IMG/VR virus record: IMGVR_UViG_3300042448_001132
Span: 1-33,039 of that record
Strand: one strand, 5' to 3'
DNA length: 33,039 nucleotides
Origin: a virus
Below, in pieces: positions 1 through 6,443 of the stretch. Position numbers and translations under genes: made by a program. The notes below the pieces were generated by a model. The model was not told the origin of the DNA, searched no databases, and worked only from the letters and a program-made list of their open reading frames with translations. Position 1 is the first letter of the stretch. Each line of letters begins with the position of its first letter.

Positions 1-235
1 ACGCATCCATCAGAAGCGTGTACGCTCCGTGCTCAAGCATGGAAAGCCTTCCAGCTTTTTTGTGGTAATCCCCGATGTTTCTTTTGAAGTAATGCATACA
101 ATCCTCTTTGGTGGACGATCCCGTGTGAGAATTACCGGGAGCATTCGACTCGGTGGAGTCATTGAGGCGGCATCGAGACCGTCCCCAAAGAGAACTGTAT
201 CAATGCTCCATTTACGCTTCTCACGGCGCAATTAG
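1..235 (+). CDS. Partial ORF at left edge, possibly an integron cassette ORF
   Basis: The plus-strand frame is open from base 2 to a TAG at 233-235, giving about 77 residues with no start inside a convincing context; a GTG lies at 29. I do not recognise the protein. A minus-strand frame (10-231, TTG start) is also open, so coding strand is uncertain. I prefer plus because the cassette array at the right end is on plus, and joining 231 to 32576 would put this ORF immediately before attC1. The phage gene on minus ends with its stop at 232-234, so the phage boundary falls at about 231-238. Confidence 0.3.
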   Translation, partial: RIHQKRVRSVLKHGKPSSFFVVIPDVSFEVMHTILFGGRSRVRITGSIRLGGVIEAASRPSPKRTVSMLHLRFSRRN

Positions 236-534
236 ATTTTATTCGTTTGCTTCAAAAATGCAAGCCCCTGCTTAGTAATCGCCCACACTCGTGACTGTCG
301 CCCTTTTTTGCTTGGTCTTGTCTCAGTCGTAACCCTAACAAGGTTTGTCATCTCTGGCAGTCGTCTGCTTATCTGGTACTTGTCTAACCAGCAATAATCT
401 GCTATTTCGTCAGCCGTTTTGTTTTTCATGTCGGCTAATGCCAGCAAAATAGCTCGATAATGACGAGGCGCAAAGTTTGCCGCATTCTCGCCAGCCAGCT
501 TACTTGTTGCCGGGTCTGTCTTTCTTGCTCTCAT
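232..534 (-). CDS. Winged-helix DNA-binding phage protein
   Basis: A 100-aa basic protein. The N-terminus has the phage motif KTDPATS, followed by helices and a winged-helix segment (residues about 25-95) with an ISRRLPEM recognition-helix region and a GRQSRVWAIT wing. Such proteins are common at the end of phage ninB-type operons and probably bind DNA as regulators. I chose the ATG at 534 because AGGAG stands 6 nt before it; the ATG at 540 touches that site. It overlaps the end of the upstream Cys-rich gene by 35 nt. It is the last phage gene before non-phage sequence, and its stop marks the left boundary. A replication role is possible but nothing shows it. Confidence 0.75.
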   Translation of the reverse strand: MRARKTDPATSKLAGENAANFAPRHYRAILLALADMKNKTADEIADYCWLDKYQISRRLPEMTNLVRVTTETRPSKKGRQSRVWAITKQGLAFLKQTNKI

Positions 535-703
535 TTTCATCTCCTATGAAATAATCACATCCTTTTGCTGGAATCAAAAAAGCCTCAAAGTCACTCACTA
601 CTTGGTAACCAACAGGCCGCCAGGGTGAAGTAAAGCGTGCGCATTTATGTCGCTGTTCGCATTTTTTGGCTTCGCAACGCGCCATGTCGTAAGGTAATGT
701 CAT
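500..703 (-). CDS. Small Cys-rich (zinc-type) phage protein
   Basis: A 67-aa protein starting MTLPYDMARC. Cysteines at residues 10, 15 and 21, plus a later Cys in a KGCDYF motif, suggest a metal site of the kind seen in many small nin-region proteins. An upstream GGAAG about 7 nt before the ATG at 703 supports this start rather than a GTG at 787, which would add 28 unlikely residues overlapping the Rap1a-like gene. Function unknown. It overlaps the following winged-helix gene. Confidence 0.65.
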   Translation of the reverse strand: MTLPYDMARCEAKKCEQRHKCARFTSPWRPVGYQVVSDFEAFLIPAKGCDYFIGDENESKKDRPGNK

Positions 704-762
704 ATTGTCTTCCTGCAAATCGCTGTTGATTTTTTTCGGTGTGCGAATTAGTATGAAGCAAG

Positions 763-1074
763 TCATATTTGACCCTTGCACGGCCATGTAGCGCCAAACA
801 CTGCTATCACTATCACATATCCGTCTAAATGCCGATATTTTGGCTCTATCTTTAGGTAATTATGCACAACATCACGCGCTTGTCCGAAAGTAACTCCGTC
901 AGGTGAACAGTGGGCAGTCCCTCGCGTAAACTGAAAAATGCCCGTTATGTACCCCAAGGCATGACTTTTGAGCATATATTCATTGCTTTCAATGTTGTCC
1001 AGCAGTGTGTTTCCTGTCACTTGTGCGCTTGCAGTAGAAGCGGCGAACAGCAGGGCGGCTAGTAGCTTTTTCAT
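763..1074 (-). CDS. Secreted Rap1a/Tai-like protein
   Basis: A 103-aa protein with a clear signal peptide (MKKLLAALLF core, cleavage expected after ASA at residue 17). The mature part resembles the Rap1a/Tai immunity fold: GYITGIFQ, then HCSPDGVTFGQARDVV, a helix, and WPC near the end, with two cysteines likely forming a disulfide. In type VI secretion Rap1a neutralises a peptidoglycan amidase in the periplasm; phage and prophage copies are frequent but of unknown role. It could protect against a wall hydrolase or exclude other phages. It lies 1 nt from the preceding small gene in the left operon. Confidence 0.7.
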   Translation of the reverse strand: MKKLLAALLFAASTASAQVTGNTLLDNIESNEYMLKSHALGYITGIFQFTRGTAHCSPDGVTFGQARDVVHNYLKIEPKYRHLDGYVIVIAVFGATWPCKGQI

Positions 1075-1075
1075 T

Positions 1076-1255
1076 TCACTTTTCCTTTATCGTTTCAATA
1101 AGAAGCCTGATGCCATTTGAACTGTCTAACGGTCTTTTGCCGTTTTCTTTTAAGTATTTCCTTCCCTGCTCGTCAATCCATAGTTTTCCTGCTTGACGTA
1201 TATTTACTGTTTTAGCAACGTTCAGGCGTTGTAGTGTTCCAGTGTGCGTGTACAT
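1076..1255 (-). CDS. Small basic hypothetical protein, 59 aa
   Basis: The ATG at 1255 overlaps the stop of the YbcO-like gene (TAATG), which is typical coupling in this operon. The product is lysine-rich, with a possible helix-turn-helix-like segment (LNVAKTVNIRQAGKLWID) followed by an EQGRKYLKENGKRPLD stretch that reads like a short DNA-binding domain. No family recognised. It ends 1 nt before the ATG of the secreted Rap1a-like gene. Confidence 0.6.
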   Translation of the reverse strand: MYTHTGTLQRLNVAKTVNIRQAGKLWIDEQGRKYLKENGKRPLDSSNGIRLLIETIKEK

Positions 1256-1542
1256 TAAATCACCTTTATCAGTTCACGTTCAAAAAGTTGAGCTATCGTC
1301 TTTCGGTGTGCTTCTTCCCAAATCTCTATGCGCTCTGTTTTGTTTAATATGCTGCCCTGGTCAATATCAGCATGACACCTGAAACACAAAGCCGCTACCC
1401 TGTAATCATGTGCTTTTATTCCCTTTCCTTTGCCGTCTCTGAGTTGGTTCGAGTGTGCCGCCACTACCGTGCCATCTTCCGCACCGCAGTGCTGGCATGG
1501 CATCTCACGGCAAGCCTCAAGTAGTTTCTTGTTGCGGTACAT
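1255..1542 (-). CDS. YbcO-type (DUF1364) HNH-like nuclease
   Basis: A 95-aa protein matching the DUF1364/YbcO family: an N-terminal RNKKLLEACREMPC block, CQHC at residues 16-19, VVAAHSN with H30, GIKAHDYRVA, and CFRCH at 53-57, then DQG. The two CxxC pairs are expected to bind zinc, and the histidines form an HNH-like beta-beta-alpha site. In lambdoid phages such a nuclease sits beside NinB and recombination proteins, as it does here. It overlaps the NinB gene by 26 nt and the next gene by 1 nt. Confidence 0.85.
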   Translation of the reverse strand: MYRNKKLLEACREMPCQHCGAEDGTVVAAHSNQLRDGKGKGIKAHDYRVAALCFRCHADIDQGSILNKTERIEIWEEAHRKTIAQLFERELIKVI

Positions 1543-1906
1543 TTTCAGCCTTCCATGCTTTTATGTATTCAATCAAATCTGTCATTTGCGACTTGCTCAG
1601 AGTGCTAGTACGCTGATACAAAACATCCATGCCCTGACCGTCCACGGCTTGAACATACAAAACGCCGCCTTGTTGAGTAGCACGCATCCATGCCGCTGTA
1701 AGTAGTCGCTTCCATTGCTCTACCTCCAGCGTCATGTTGCACCATTTTTTATTTGCTGCCAGCTCCTGCAATTCAGCGTGTAAAAGCGCGTTTTGCTCAA
1801 GGTTGCGGGTCGGTTCTGTCACTTTCACCACCCAACCATCAGGCGCTTGCCTGATAGCTTGGATGGCGTTTTCTCGTGCAGCCTGGTGGACTAAACGAAA
1901 CATCAT
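1517..1906 (-). CDS. ninB: NinB-family recombination protein
   Basis: A 129-aa protein close to the usual NinB length (about 140). Family features include the WVVKVTEPTRNLEQNALLHA block near residues 25-44, a WKRLLTAAWMR helix, and the C-terminal STLSKSQMTDLIEYIKAW region. NinB (lambda Orf) is a recombination mediator that binds single-stranded DNA and can stand in for RecFOR. Here it directly follows the ERF annealing protein with no gap, as expected of a phage recombination cassette: ERF, NinB, YbcO. Confidence 0.88.
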   Translation of the reverse strand: MMFRLVHQAARENAIQAIRQAPDGWVVKVTEPTRNLEQNALLHAELQELAANKKWCNMTLEVEQWKRLLTAAWMRATQQGGVLYVQAVDGQGMDVLYQRTSTLSKSQMTDLIEYIKAWKAENVPQQETT

Positions 1907-2665
1907 TTATTTACTTCCCGCATCTTTGCCGTCGCACTGTGCAACATCAGTCCATGTATTTTTGTCTGCATTCTTAGCTTCGCCAATCTTTTTAATGGCC
2001 GTTCGTTTTTGACTTCTTACTTTTGACCATAGCGCCGTTTGTTGTTCGGTGTCTAGCATTTGCTTGGCTTTTGTGTATGCGTCGAATGTTGCCTGGTCGG
2101 TTTCAGCGCCTTCAATTTTCATCGCAAAGTCCAGAATAAGGGCGCGTTCTTGTTCGTCACACTTGTCAAAATAGTCCTGACCTCCTACGTTAGCGGGTAT
2201 TCGCAAGCGCCCGTTTTTGTATGGAAATTCAGCGGGTGTCAGTTTGCTTGCAGCGTTGCCATCGTCATCTTCTGGCGCAATGCCACACACTGCCATCAAA
2301 CTATAACGTCGCGCATACGTTAAAGCCGAGCCGTACCCCTGCGGGTCTTGCTTGCTTGCTGGTACGCGCAAAATCCCGCCGCTGATCTGCTCACCACTTT
2401 CGTGCATTAGTATTGTTTCCACAGCCACACCAGATTCGCACTCGTGCGTTTTTTGCATCAAAGCGAAGCCGTTTTTGTGTAAGCTGTCGATTACAGCCTC
2501 GACGCAGGCGCTCAAATCAGCGTAACGGCTGCGAAAATGCGGGTTTGTGCTGGTTTTCAGTGCTGCGCCGAATCCTGCCTGGGCGCGTACAAATGCGGCT
2601 GATGCTTTCATGTCTAAATACTCCCGTTCTTTCATCACTGTTTCTAAAAATTCTTGTTGGCTCAT
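1907..2665 (-). CDS. erf: ERF-family single-strand annealing protein
   Basis: A 252-aa protein with the ERF core: NPHFRSRYADL at 41-51, a helix with VIDSLHKNGFAL, VETILMHESGEQI, then the PASKQDPQGYGSALTYARR segment around 102-120 and GIAPEDDDGNAA at 128-139. ERF proteins anneal complementary strands and circularise or recombine the infecting phage genome. The C-terminal part (from about 145) is lysine-rich and variable, which is normal. It is the first of a recombination block with NinB and the YbcO nuclease and is probably driven from the promoter at 2930-2957. Confidence 0.92.
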   Translation of the reverse strand: MSQQEFLETVMKEREYLDMKASAAFVRAQAGFGAALKTSTNPHFRSRYADLSACVEAVIDSLHKNGFALMQKTHECESGVAVETILMHESGEQISGGILRVPASKQDPQGYGSALTYARRYSLMAVCGIAPEDDDGNAASKLTPAEFPYKNGRLRIPANVGGQDYFDKCDEQERALILDFAMKIEGAETDQATFDAYTKAKQMLDTEQQTALWSKVRSQKRTAIKKIGEAKNADKNTWTDVAQCDGKDAGSK

Positions 2666-2905
2666 TTACAGAACGCCTTTAGAAATGGTAGGCGGAACCT
2701 GTTTTGGTTTTAACTCAACTTTTTTATATGTAGGCTGTATGGCTAGAATATCCAGTTCCAAATGGTTTACTATTGCATCTATTACTTGATTTATTGGTAT
2801 TGGTTGAGACATTAAGTAGTAACCTTTTGTCGGATATATAGATACGTTACTTTCTAGTGCATCTAACCGTTTTTTTAATTCAGCTATTTCTTTATTACTA
2901 AACAT
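2666..2905 (-). CDS. Hypothetical protein, N-terminal coiled coil
   Basis: A 79-aa protein. Residues 1-20 form a short heptad helix (EIAELKKRLDALES) and the rest has a PIPINQVIDAIVNHLELDI segment. No family recognised. The ATG at 2905 is preceded by AAGGAG and lies about 25 nt below the -10 box of the promoter at 2930-2957, so this is the first gene of the ERF unit. A start at 2938 would fall upstream of the expected transcript start. Confidence 0.6.
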   Translation of the reverse strand: MFSNKEIAELKKRLDALESNVSIYPTKGYYLMSQPIPINQVIDAIVNHLELDILAIQPTYKKVELKPKQVPPTISKGVL

Positions 2906-2929
2906 TTCATTTCTCCTTGTAAAACTATA

Positions 2930-2957
2930 ATTATACACACTTAATCTATTAAATCAA
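2930..2957 (-). promoter_or_regulatory. Repeated-type phage promoter, copy 5
   Basis: On minus: -35 TTGATT (2957-2952), 16-bp spacer ending AAGTGTG, -10 TATAAT (2935-2930). It has the same spacing and TGTG motif as the copies at 4547, 26025, 31219 and 31798. It overlaps the 3' end of the preceding gene and drives the hypothetical gene at 2905 and then ERF, NinB and YbcO. Confidence 0.75.
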
Positions 2958-3180
2958 CCTGCCCCTTAATATATTTTTTTCGGTGTAGCTCCCAACGCAC
3001 AATTGTTAGCTGTTGCGAAATAATCCTCCGCTGTCTTTCTAGGTCGTCTATGGTGGCTTGCAGCGCGTCGAGTTCAGCCTGGTCGCCGTCGGGCGCAAAA
3101 AAAGCAATGGCGTTTTGCCGGGCTCGTCTAAATTTTGATGCTGGAAAGTACAGTTTGAAAAACTCTTTGATGTCAGTCAT
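2941..3180 (-). CDS. Coiled-coil hypothetical protein, 79 aa
   Basis: The N-terminal third is basic (ASKFRRARQNAIAFF); residues 32-65 form a long helix (AELDALQATIDDLERQRR) that looks like a coiled coil. Unknown function. The ATG at 3180 overlaps the stop of the preceding gene as ATGA. Its end carries the -35 region of the next promoter. Confidence 0.6.
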   Translation of the reverse strand: MTDIKEFFKLYFPASKFRRARQNAIAFFAPDGDQAELDALQATIDDLERQRRIISQQLTIVRWELHRKKYIKGQVDLID

Positions 3181-3464
3181 TTCTTACCCCTTGCTTTTGC
3201 AATAGCGGCACTGGCGCGCTCAAACATGCAACCGTCGCCGTCGTCGTTAAAGTTTTCTTGACGTTGGCACATGGCTAACAATTCTTCTAACGCTCCAAGC
3301 AAATCAGGCGCAGCGGCAAATAATTGAGCAAGCGCCAAGGTTTTATTAAAATCGCCGTAATTCAATACATAAGCCACCTGAATGTCGGGGTTATCTACTT
3401 CCTGTATATACATTTCACAGTCACTGCATTCGCCGTATGTAAGAGGTTTAATTGTGCTAGTCAT
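3177..3464 (-). CDS. Early protein with AAAPDLLGALEE module
   Basis: A 95-aa protein. Residues about 43-64 carry the AQLFAAAPDLLGALEELL helix, a module that recurs in many unrelated small phage proteins and also here at 30860-31192 (ARLIAAAPELLKAL). The N-terminus has CSDC. It ends in -ARGKK, encoded by the Shine-Dalgarno region of the next gene, with an ATGA stop/start overlap. Function unknown; it belongs to the mosaic family discussed in the findings. Confidence 0.65.
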   Translation of the reverse strand: MTSTIKPLTYGECSDCEMYIQEVDNPDIQVAYVLNYGDFNKTLALAQLFAAAPDLLGALEELLAMCQRQENFNDDGDGCMFERASAAIAKARGKK

Positions 3465-3694
3465 TTCTTCCCCCTTGCTAGTATGGCTTCTAGTGTTGAG
3501 GCAAATGTATTCCAGTCACCCCCAAGCAAGTCCATACCTGCTGAATGCCATGCTTCATATACTGCATCAAAGAATAACCCTTTGTGTAATTCAGCGAAGC
3601 GTTCAAGCGAGCCGTCAAGCCTAAACTGTATTGACCCGGTTCCCGTCATGGCTCCGGCTTCTTGCGCTATGCGAATAATGTCTTCTTTAGTCAT
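3461..3694 (-). CDS. Hypothetical early protein (GGDW motif)
   Basis: A 77-aa protein beginning MTKEDIIRIAQEAG, a common start of small phage early proteins. A MDLLGGDWNTFASTLEAIL block near the C-terminus is closely similar to IDVLGGDWNKICRAAAVIL in the gene at 27675-27902, so the two are mosaic paralogues lying 24 kb apart. It overlaps the next gene by ATGA. The 5' end lies in a direct repeat (3678-3712 and 3744-3778). Confidence 0.65.
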   Translation of the reverse strand: MTKEDIIRIAQEAGAMTGTGSIQFRLDGSLERFAELHKGLFFDAVYEAWHSAGMDLLGGDWNTFASTLEAILARGKK

Positions 3695-3778
3695 TTATGT
3701 CCCCAATGCGTCTTGCTGTTTTGTATTTACTGTACCTTTTCAAAATGTCGTCTTTAGTCATTTATGCCCCCAATGCGT
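3678..3778. repeat. Direct repeat, about 35 bp, copies 66 bp apart
   Basis: 3678-3712 and 3744-3778 match at all but about three positions, sharing the blocks CTTTAGTCATTTATG and CCCCAATGCG. Each copy includes a start codon and the first codons of a gene on minus (MTKED and MTKDD). It looks like a partial tandem duplication of a gene start. Confidence 0.75.
3687..3761 (-). CDS. 24-aa ORF made by a duplication
   Basis: The ATG at 3761 directly follows the stop of the membrane-protein gene. The product begins MTKDDIL, then RYSKYKTARRIG, and stops after the second repeat copy. It starts like the neighbouring gene at 3694 (MTKEDII), so it is probably a truncated duplicate of that start rather than a functional protein, though it could serve as a leader peptide coupling translation of the two genes. 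Confidence 0.35.
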   Translation of the reverse strand: MTKDDILKRYSKYKTARRIGDIND

Positions 3779-3893
3779 TAAAAATAGCCTGCACTTGCTC
3801 ATAAGTCAGGCCGAAAGAAAGAATTAGCAAAGCCGCAAAACTTACTCCGGCCAGCCCCCAGGTTATGCACTCCATTACAATGCGTCCTATCAT
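3762..3893 (-). CDS. Small single-pass membrane protein, 43 aa
   Basis: The protein has one hydrophobic segment (residues about 8-30, WGLAGVSFAALLILSFGL). The ATG at 3893 has AAGGAG 6-7 nt before it. Unknown role; short one-pass proteins are frequent in phage early operons. It follows the gene at 3904-4107 closely and is followed without gap by the 24-aa ORF. Confidence 0.6.
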   Translation of the reverse strand: MIGRIVMECITWGLAGVSFAALLILSFGLTYEQVQAIFNALGA

Positions 3894-3903
3894 TTCATTC
3901 TCC

Positions 3904-4107
3904 TTAATCTCTATCGCCACCATTTTCGTGACGGCACGAAAATGCTATGCTTTCTAAATAGTAATCACGTTGTGCGTTTTTTGCTTTGCGTAGCGTCTCA
4001 TCATCAATCTCAATTAGATTTTTGCCGTGCAACCAAACAATATATGAAGGTTCTATTTCTATCACCTCTTCTATTGTTTTACCTTTGAATTTTCCGAATT
4101 CAATCAT
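3904..4107 (-). CDS. Exo X-C-terminal-like / DUF3820-like protein
   Basis: A 67-aa protein starting MIEFGKFKGKTIEEV. The GKFKGKTI motif followed by PSYIVWL resembles the small domain found at the C-terminus of exodeoxyribonuclease X-type proteins and in DUF3820. It may bind nucleic acid. The ATG at 4107 overlaps the stop of the preceding gene as ATGA. Assignment is by motif only. Confidence 0.6.
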   Translation of the reverse strand: MIEFGKFKGKTIEEVIEIEPSYIVWLHGKNLIEIDDETLRKAKNAQRDYYLESIAFSCRHENGGDRD

Positions 4108-4283
4108 TTCACCCTCAACTCTTCCAATTTTTCGCGCAGGCAGTCAGTTAAATACGGGTAACTTGTGCCAGCATTGCCCTCTAAAATTACCGAAACCAGT
4201 GTTTCTATGCTGTAATTGCCGAATCCGGCAATTTCTATGCGTTCATCTTTGAAAATTACTGCGTATTTAAATATGCTATTCAT
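4104..4283 (-). CDS. Hypothetical protein, 59 aa
   Basis: A short protein beginning MNSIFKYAVIFKDERIEIAG, with two probable beta strands and a C-terminal helix (LTDCLREKLEELRVK). Both ends overlap neighbours by ATGA, which strongly supports translation as part of the 4522-to-2941 operon. No family recognised. Confidence 0.6.
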   Translation of the reverse strand: MNSIFKYAVIFKDERIEIAGFGNYSIETLVSVILEGNAGTSYPYLTDCLREKLEELRVK

Positions 4284-4522
4284 GCTAATCGCTCCATAAA
4301 GTTAATTACTTCATTGTTGATACGGCTTTCTTCTTTAACAGTCAATTTTTTTTCAAGCCAGTTTGCTTTGTAACCTTTACGGTCACAAATAACCCAATTC
4401 ATGCGGCCGCACAATGTGCCTTCGTCATCGTCGCTCATATCATAATCAAGCACGGCAGCAATGCAGGGAATGCCGCCTACTGTAGTCTGTACGTCAGCTA
4501 TGCTGTTATGCGTAAATTTCAT
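4280..4522 (-). CDS. Hypothetical protein, first gene of left early operon
   Basis: An 80-aa acidic protein with a MSDDDEG loop and the segment MNWVICDRKGYKANW; unknown function. I chose the ATG at 4522 (AGGAG 6 nt upstream), because the promoter -10 at 4547-4552 places the transcript start near 4540, just upstream; a start at 4555 would not be transcribed from it. It couples by ATGA to the 59-aa gene. Confidence 0.65.
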   Translation of the reverse strand: MKFTHNSIADVQTTVGGIPCIAAVLDYDMSDDDEGTLCGRMNWVICDRKGYKANWLEKKLTVKEESRINNEVINFMERLA

Positions 4523-4546
4523 TTCAATCTCCTGTCTATGAACATA

Positions 4547-4574
4547 ATTATACACACATTAAAACAGAATGCAA
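4547..4574 (-). promoter_or_regulatory. Repeated-type phage promoter, copy 4
   Basis: On minus: -35 TTGCAT (4574-4569), 16-bp spacer ending TGTGTG, -10 TATAAT (4552-4547). It lies directly after the late terminator and restarts transcription into the left early operon (4522 to about 2941). Confidence 0.8.
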
Positions 4575-4577
4575 GCG

Positions 4578-4605
4578 AAAAAAAACCCGGCACAAAGGCC
4601 GGGTT
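4578..4605 (-). terminator. Rho-independent terminator of the late/lysis operon
   Basis: Stem AACCCGGC/GCCGGGTT (8 bp, loop CTTTGT on minus), followed on minus by eight T. It is the strongest terminator in the window. It sits 19 nt after the stop of the holin-like gene and just before a promoter, separating the late block from the left early operon. Confidence 0.9.
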
Positions 4606-4623
4606 AAGTTACCACAGGAGAGA

Positions 4624-5160
4624 TTATTTTGACTGACCTCGGCTTACGAACCAGTAGCCAAGCACCGCCGAAGCCTGCCCGGTTATCCAGGCGAAGGCTT
4701 GCATGGCCGCATCGTATTTCTGTTCTGTACTCAAAGCGTCCCAGCCGGTGCCGAGGCGCTCGACAAGTAGCCAGTTTAGGTACAAAGCCATGCTAACAAG
4801 CAACAGCGTCAGCACAGGGCGTATCAAGCGCCTGAATGCGTCTGTCAGTATCAACAACCACGCCCAACCACCAGCGCTTTTTATTTCCTCTGCGCCCAGA
4901 TTATCGGCTGCATGGGCTTGTCCGATTGCTGTCATCCGGGATGATTCTATCTCACCCTCAGATTCCGCAACGGCAACTTGCAGCCGCCCTTCCGCTTCGA
5001 TCTTGGCAAGCTCTCGATCTTCTTTCCTCAGTTCTAGCTCGTGGGCATGGTCAAGCCGTCTGATCTCAATATCAGCTTTTTTGTTCAGAAACGCAAAAAT
5101 GCCGCCAATCAAACTGCCGACCGTGCTTGAACCAAGAATCGCTAAAATCGCGCTTAACAT
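4624..5160 (-). CDS. 3-TM holin-like membrane protein
   Basis: A 178-aa protein with a hydrophobic N-terminus (residues 2-26), a long charged helix rich in Glu, Arg and Ala (about 28-90, coiled coil), and two further membrane segments (about 101-128 and 150-172). This layout fits the Holin_3TMs family of phage holins, which permeabilise the inner membrane at lysis. It is the last gene of the lysis block and is followed by the terminator. Its ATG at 5160 overlaps the end of the DUF5675-type gene. Confidence 0.7.
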   Translation of the reverse strand: MLSAILAILGSSTVGSLIGGIFAFLNKKADIEIRRLDHAHELELRKEDRELAKIEAEGRLQVAVAESEGEIESSRMTAIGQAHAADNLGAEEIKSAGGWAWLLILTDAFRRLIRPVLTLLLVSMALYLNWLLVERLGTGWDALSTEQKYDAAMQAFAWITGQASAVLGYWFVSRGQSK

Positions 5161-5579
5161 ATCACCTCCAAATTAAACGGCTTTCCATCAGCCCAATTCA
5201 TTAGTTTTCTAAGCGCAGGGCGTGAAACAAGCCCGGCAGCCTGCATTTTACCGCTGGGTATCTTAATCGAGCCAAGTCTTTCGGCTGGCGCAATACATCC
5301 GTGAAGCTGAGTTATCCACCCATTATACACATCCCCTGCAAGGTTAGATGCGTGTATAAGTATGTGACTACGCCCAGGCACGTTCTGAACCCCATAAACT
5401 TTCCCGAATCTTGGGCTATTCACCAAAGCGCACTGATACGTCCCGGTCGGTATGCAACTCACTCGGCGTGCATTGTCGCGCCACGGCAATTCGACCGTGT
5501 GCAGTACGTTTCCACCGAAATATAACCTGCCAAACGTGCCTTGGTCTGTACTGTTTCCGCGCTTTAGCGTGACAATCAT
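5154..5579 (-). CDS. DUF5675-like phage protein, possible lysis enzyme
   Basis: A 141-aa protein. Features include an N-terminal strand MIVTLKRG, WRDNARRVSCIPTGTY, SHILIHASN with H76, and QLHGCIAPAE with C95. DUF5675 proteins in phages and effectors share this His...Gly-Cys arrangement, which recalls L,D-transpeptidase-type folds; a cell-wall role is inferred from the neighbours. The ATG at 5579 overlaps the preceding stop as ATGA and is preferred to a TTG at 5591. Confidence 0.7.
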   Translation of the reverse strand: MIVTLKRGNSTDQGTFGRLYFGGNVLHTVELPWRDNARRVSCIPTGTYQCALVNSPRFGKVYGVQNVPGRSHILIHASNLAGDVYNGWITQLHGCIAPAERLGSIKIPSGKMQAAGLVSRPALRKLMNWADGKPFNLEVIC

Positions 5580-5737
5580 CTGTCTATGCAAGAAGCAACC
5601 AAACGGTATTCTTTGGGCATATCTTTCAGCAATTTAGCTTTTGCCAGTTCGCACGTTTGCTGCGAACCGTGAACCGTAGTGATGGGCTGGGTCATCGTGC
5701 CGTTTGCCATTACAAAAAACGCTATTAAGTATGTCAT
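5576..5737 (-). CDS. Small Cys-containing protein in lysis block, 53 aa
   Basis: Begins with a short hydrophobic stretch (MTYLIAFFVMANG) that may act as a membrane anchor or signal, followed by a polar part with Cys in QTCELAKAK and in ASCIDR near the end. It overlaps both neighbours by ATGA. By position it could be an outer spanin-like or holin-accessory protein, but there is no lipobox. Function unknown. Confidence 0.6.
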   Translation of the reverse strand: MTYLIAFFVMANGTMTQPITTVHGSQQTCELAKAKLLKDMPKEYRLVASCIDR

Positions 5738-6015
5738 TTGTCTGCTTTGTTTAGTCGTTGCTCAATCTGGCTGATCTTAGCATCAAAAAGCTGGTCTTTA
5801 ACCTTCAGTTCCATCAAATCTTTAGTCATGGCGTCTTGTTTTTGCATCACTTCCTTGCCCAAACGAACCGCGCTTTCTAGTTGAATTTTCAGGTCGGCGG
5901 CCTGCCATCCGGCATAAAACAAAGATGAAGCAACAACACCAAAACCGCCAATAAGCCAAGTAATAGGCACCTCATAACGAATTGTCATCTTTTGTGGTGG
6001 TTGAATTTCGTTCAT
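5734..6015 (-). CDS. Membrane-anchored coiled-coil protein (holin or spanin-like)
   Basis: A 93-aa protein. The N-terminal 14 residues are cytosolic, a transmembrane helix spans about 18-40 (VPITWLIGGFGVVASSLFYAG), and residues 42-93 are a charged coiled coil (KDLMELKVKDQLFDAKISQ). This shape fits an inner-membrane spanin or a one-TM holin partner. It sits between the papain-fold hydrolase and the 53-aa gene, with ATGA overlaps on both sides. Confidence 0.65.
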   Translation of the reverse strand: MNEIQPPQKMTIRYEVPITWLIGGFGVVASSLFYAGWQAADLKIQLESAVRLGKEVMQKQDAMTKDLMELKVKDQLFDAKISQIEQRLNKADK

Positions 6016-6443
6016 AATGTCTCTTTATTGCTAATCATCCAAATGTGTTGTGGGGTAACTCTTGAAAACGTGCCAAGTCTAAACAATGGTTCGTTAGCTT
6101 GTGAGAAAGCCCACGCAACAAGTTCTGAACAAAACCACTTATTTGTTTTTTCCCAATTACGCCTAGCCACAAAACCAAAAATTGCACCAATATCATAGGG
6201 TTTGCCAACTTGAGACCGTGCTGCCTTTATTATTTCAGCATCGTTTTTAGTCTTGACTTCAGCAATTACCCAACTTTCATATTTATTCTTTGCTTCTTCA
6301 AGTTTAGACACCCGTACTTTAGGCCATACTGCTTCGATAATCTCGTCGCCGTCAATAATTCCGACATGGCTCCAGTCGCTCCACGTCAACACGCGAATTG
6401 CGACAGAAGCAGGTAGATTACTCGTGCAAAACAACAGTTTCAC
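6012..6443 (-). CDS. Permuted papain-fold (NlpC/P60-like) hydrolase
   Basis: A 143-aa protein of the YiiX/C92-like circularly permuted NlpC/P60 class. The catalytic His is in WSHVGII (H26) and the Cys in WFCSELVAWAF (C105), preceded by SQVGKPYDIGAIFGF; the order His before Cys marks the permutation. Such enzymes cleave amide or thioester bonds in wall peptides or lipids. At the head of the lysis block it could be the endolysin, since no muramidase or classic amidase is visible; a tail-associated role is the alternative. Confidence 0.75.
   Translation of the reverse strand: MKLLFCTSNLPASVAIRVLTWSDWSHVGIIDGDEIIEAVWPKVRVSKLEEAKNKYESWVIAEVKTKNDAEIIKAARSQVGKPYDIGAIFGFVARRNWEKTNKWFCSELVAWAFSQANEPLFRLGTFSRVTPQHIWMISNKETL

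Noticed and set aside
10-231. Minus-strand ORF of 73 aa after the winged-helix gene
   Set aside because: Starts with TTG and no ribosome site at the phage boundary; probably a shadow of the plus cassette-like frame, although this is not certain.
5320-5350. ATTATACACA match to the repeated promoter -10
   Set aside because: It lies inside the DUF5675-like gene and has no TTGnnn 16 bp upstream.
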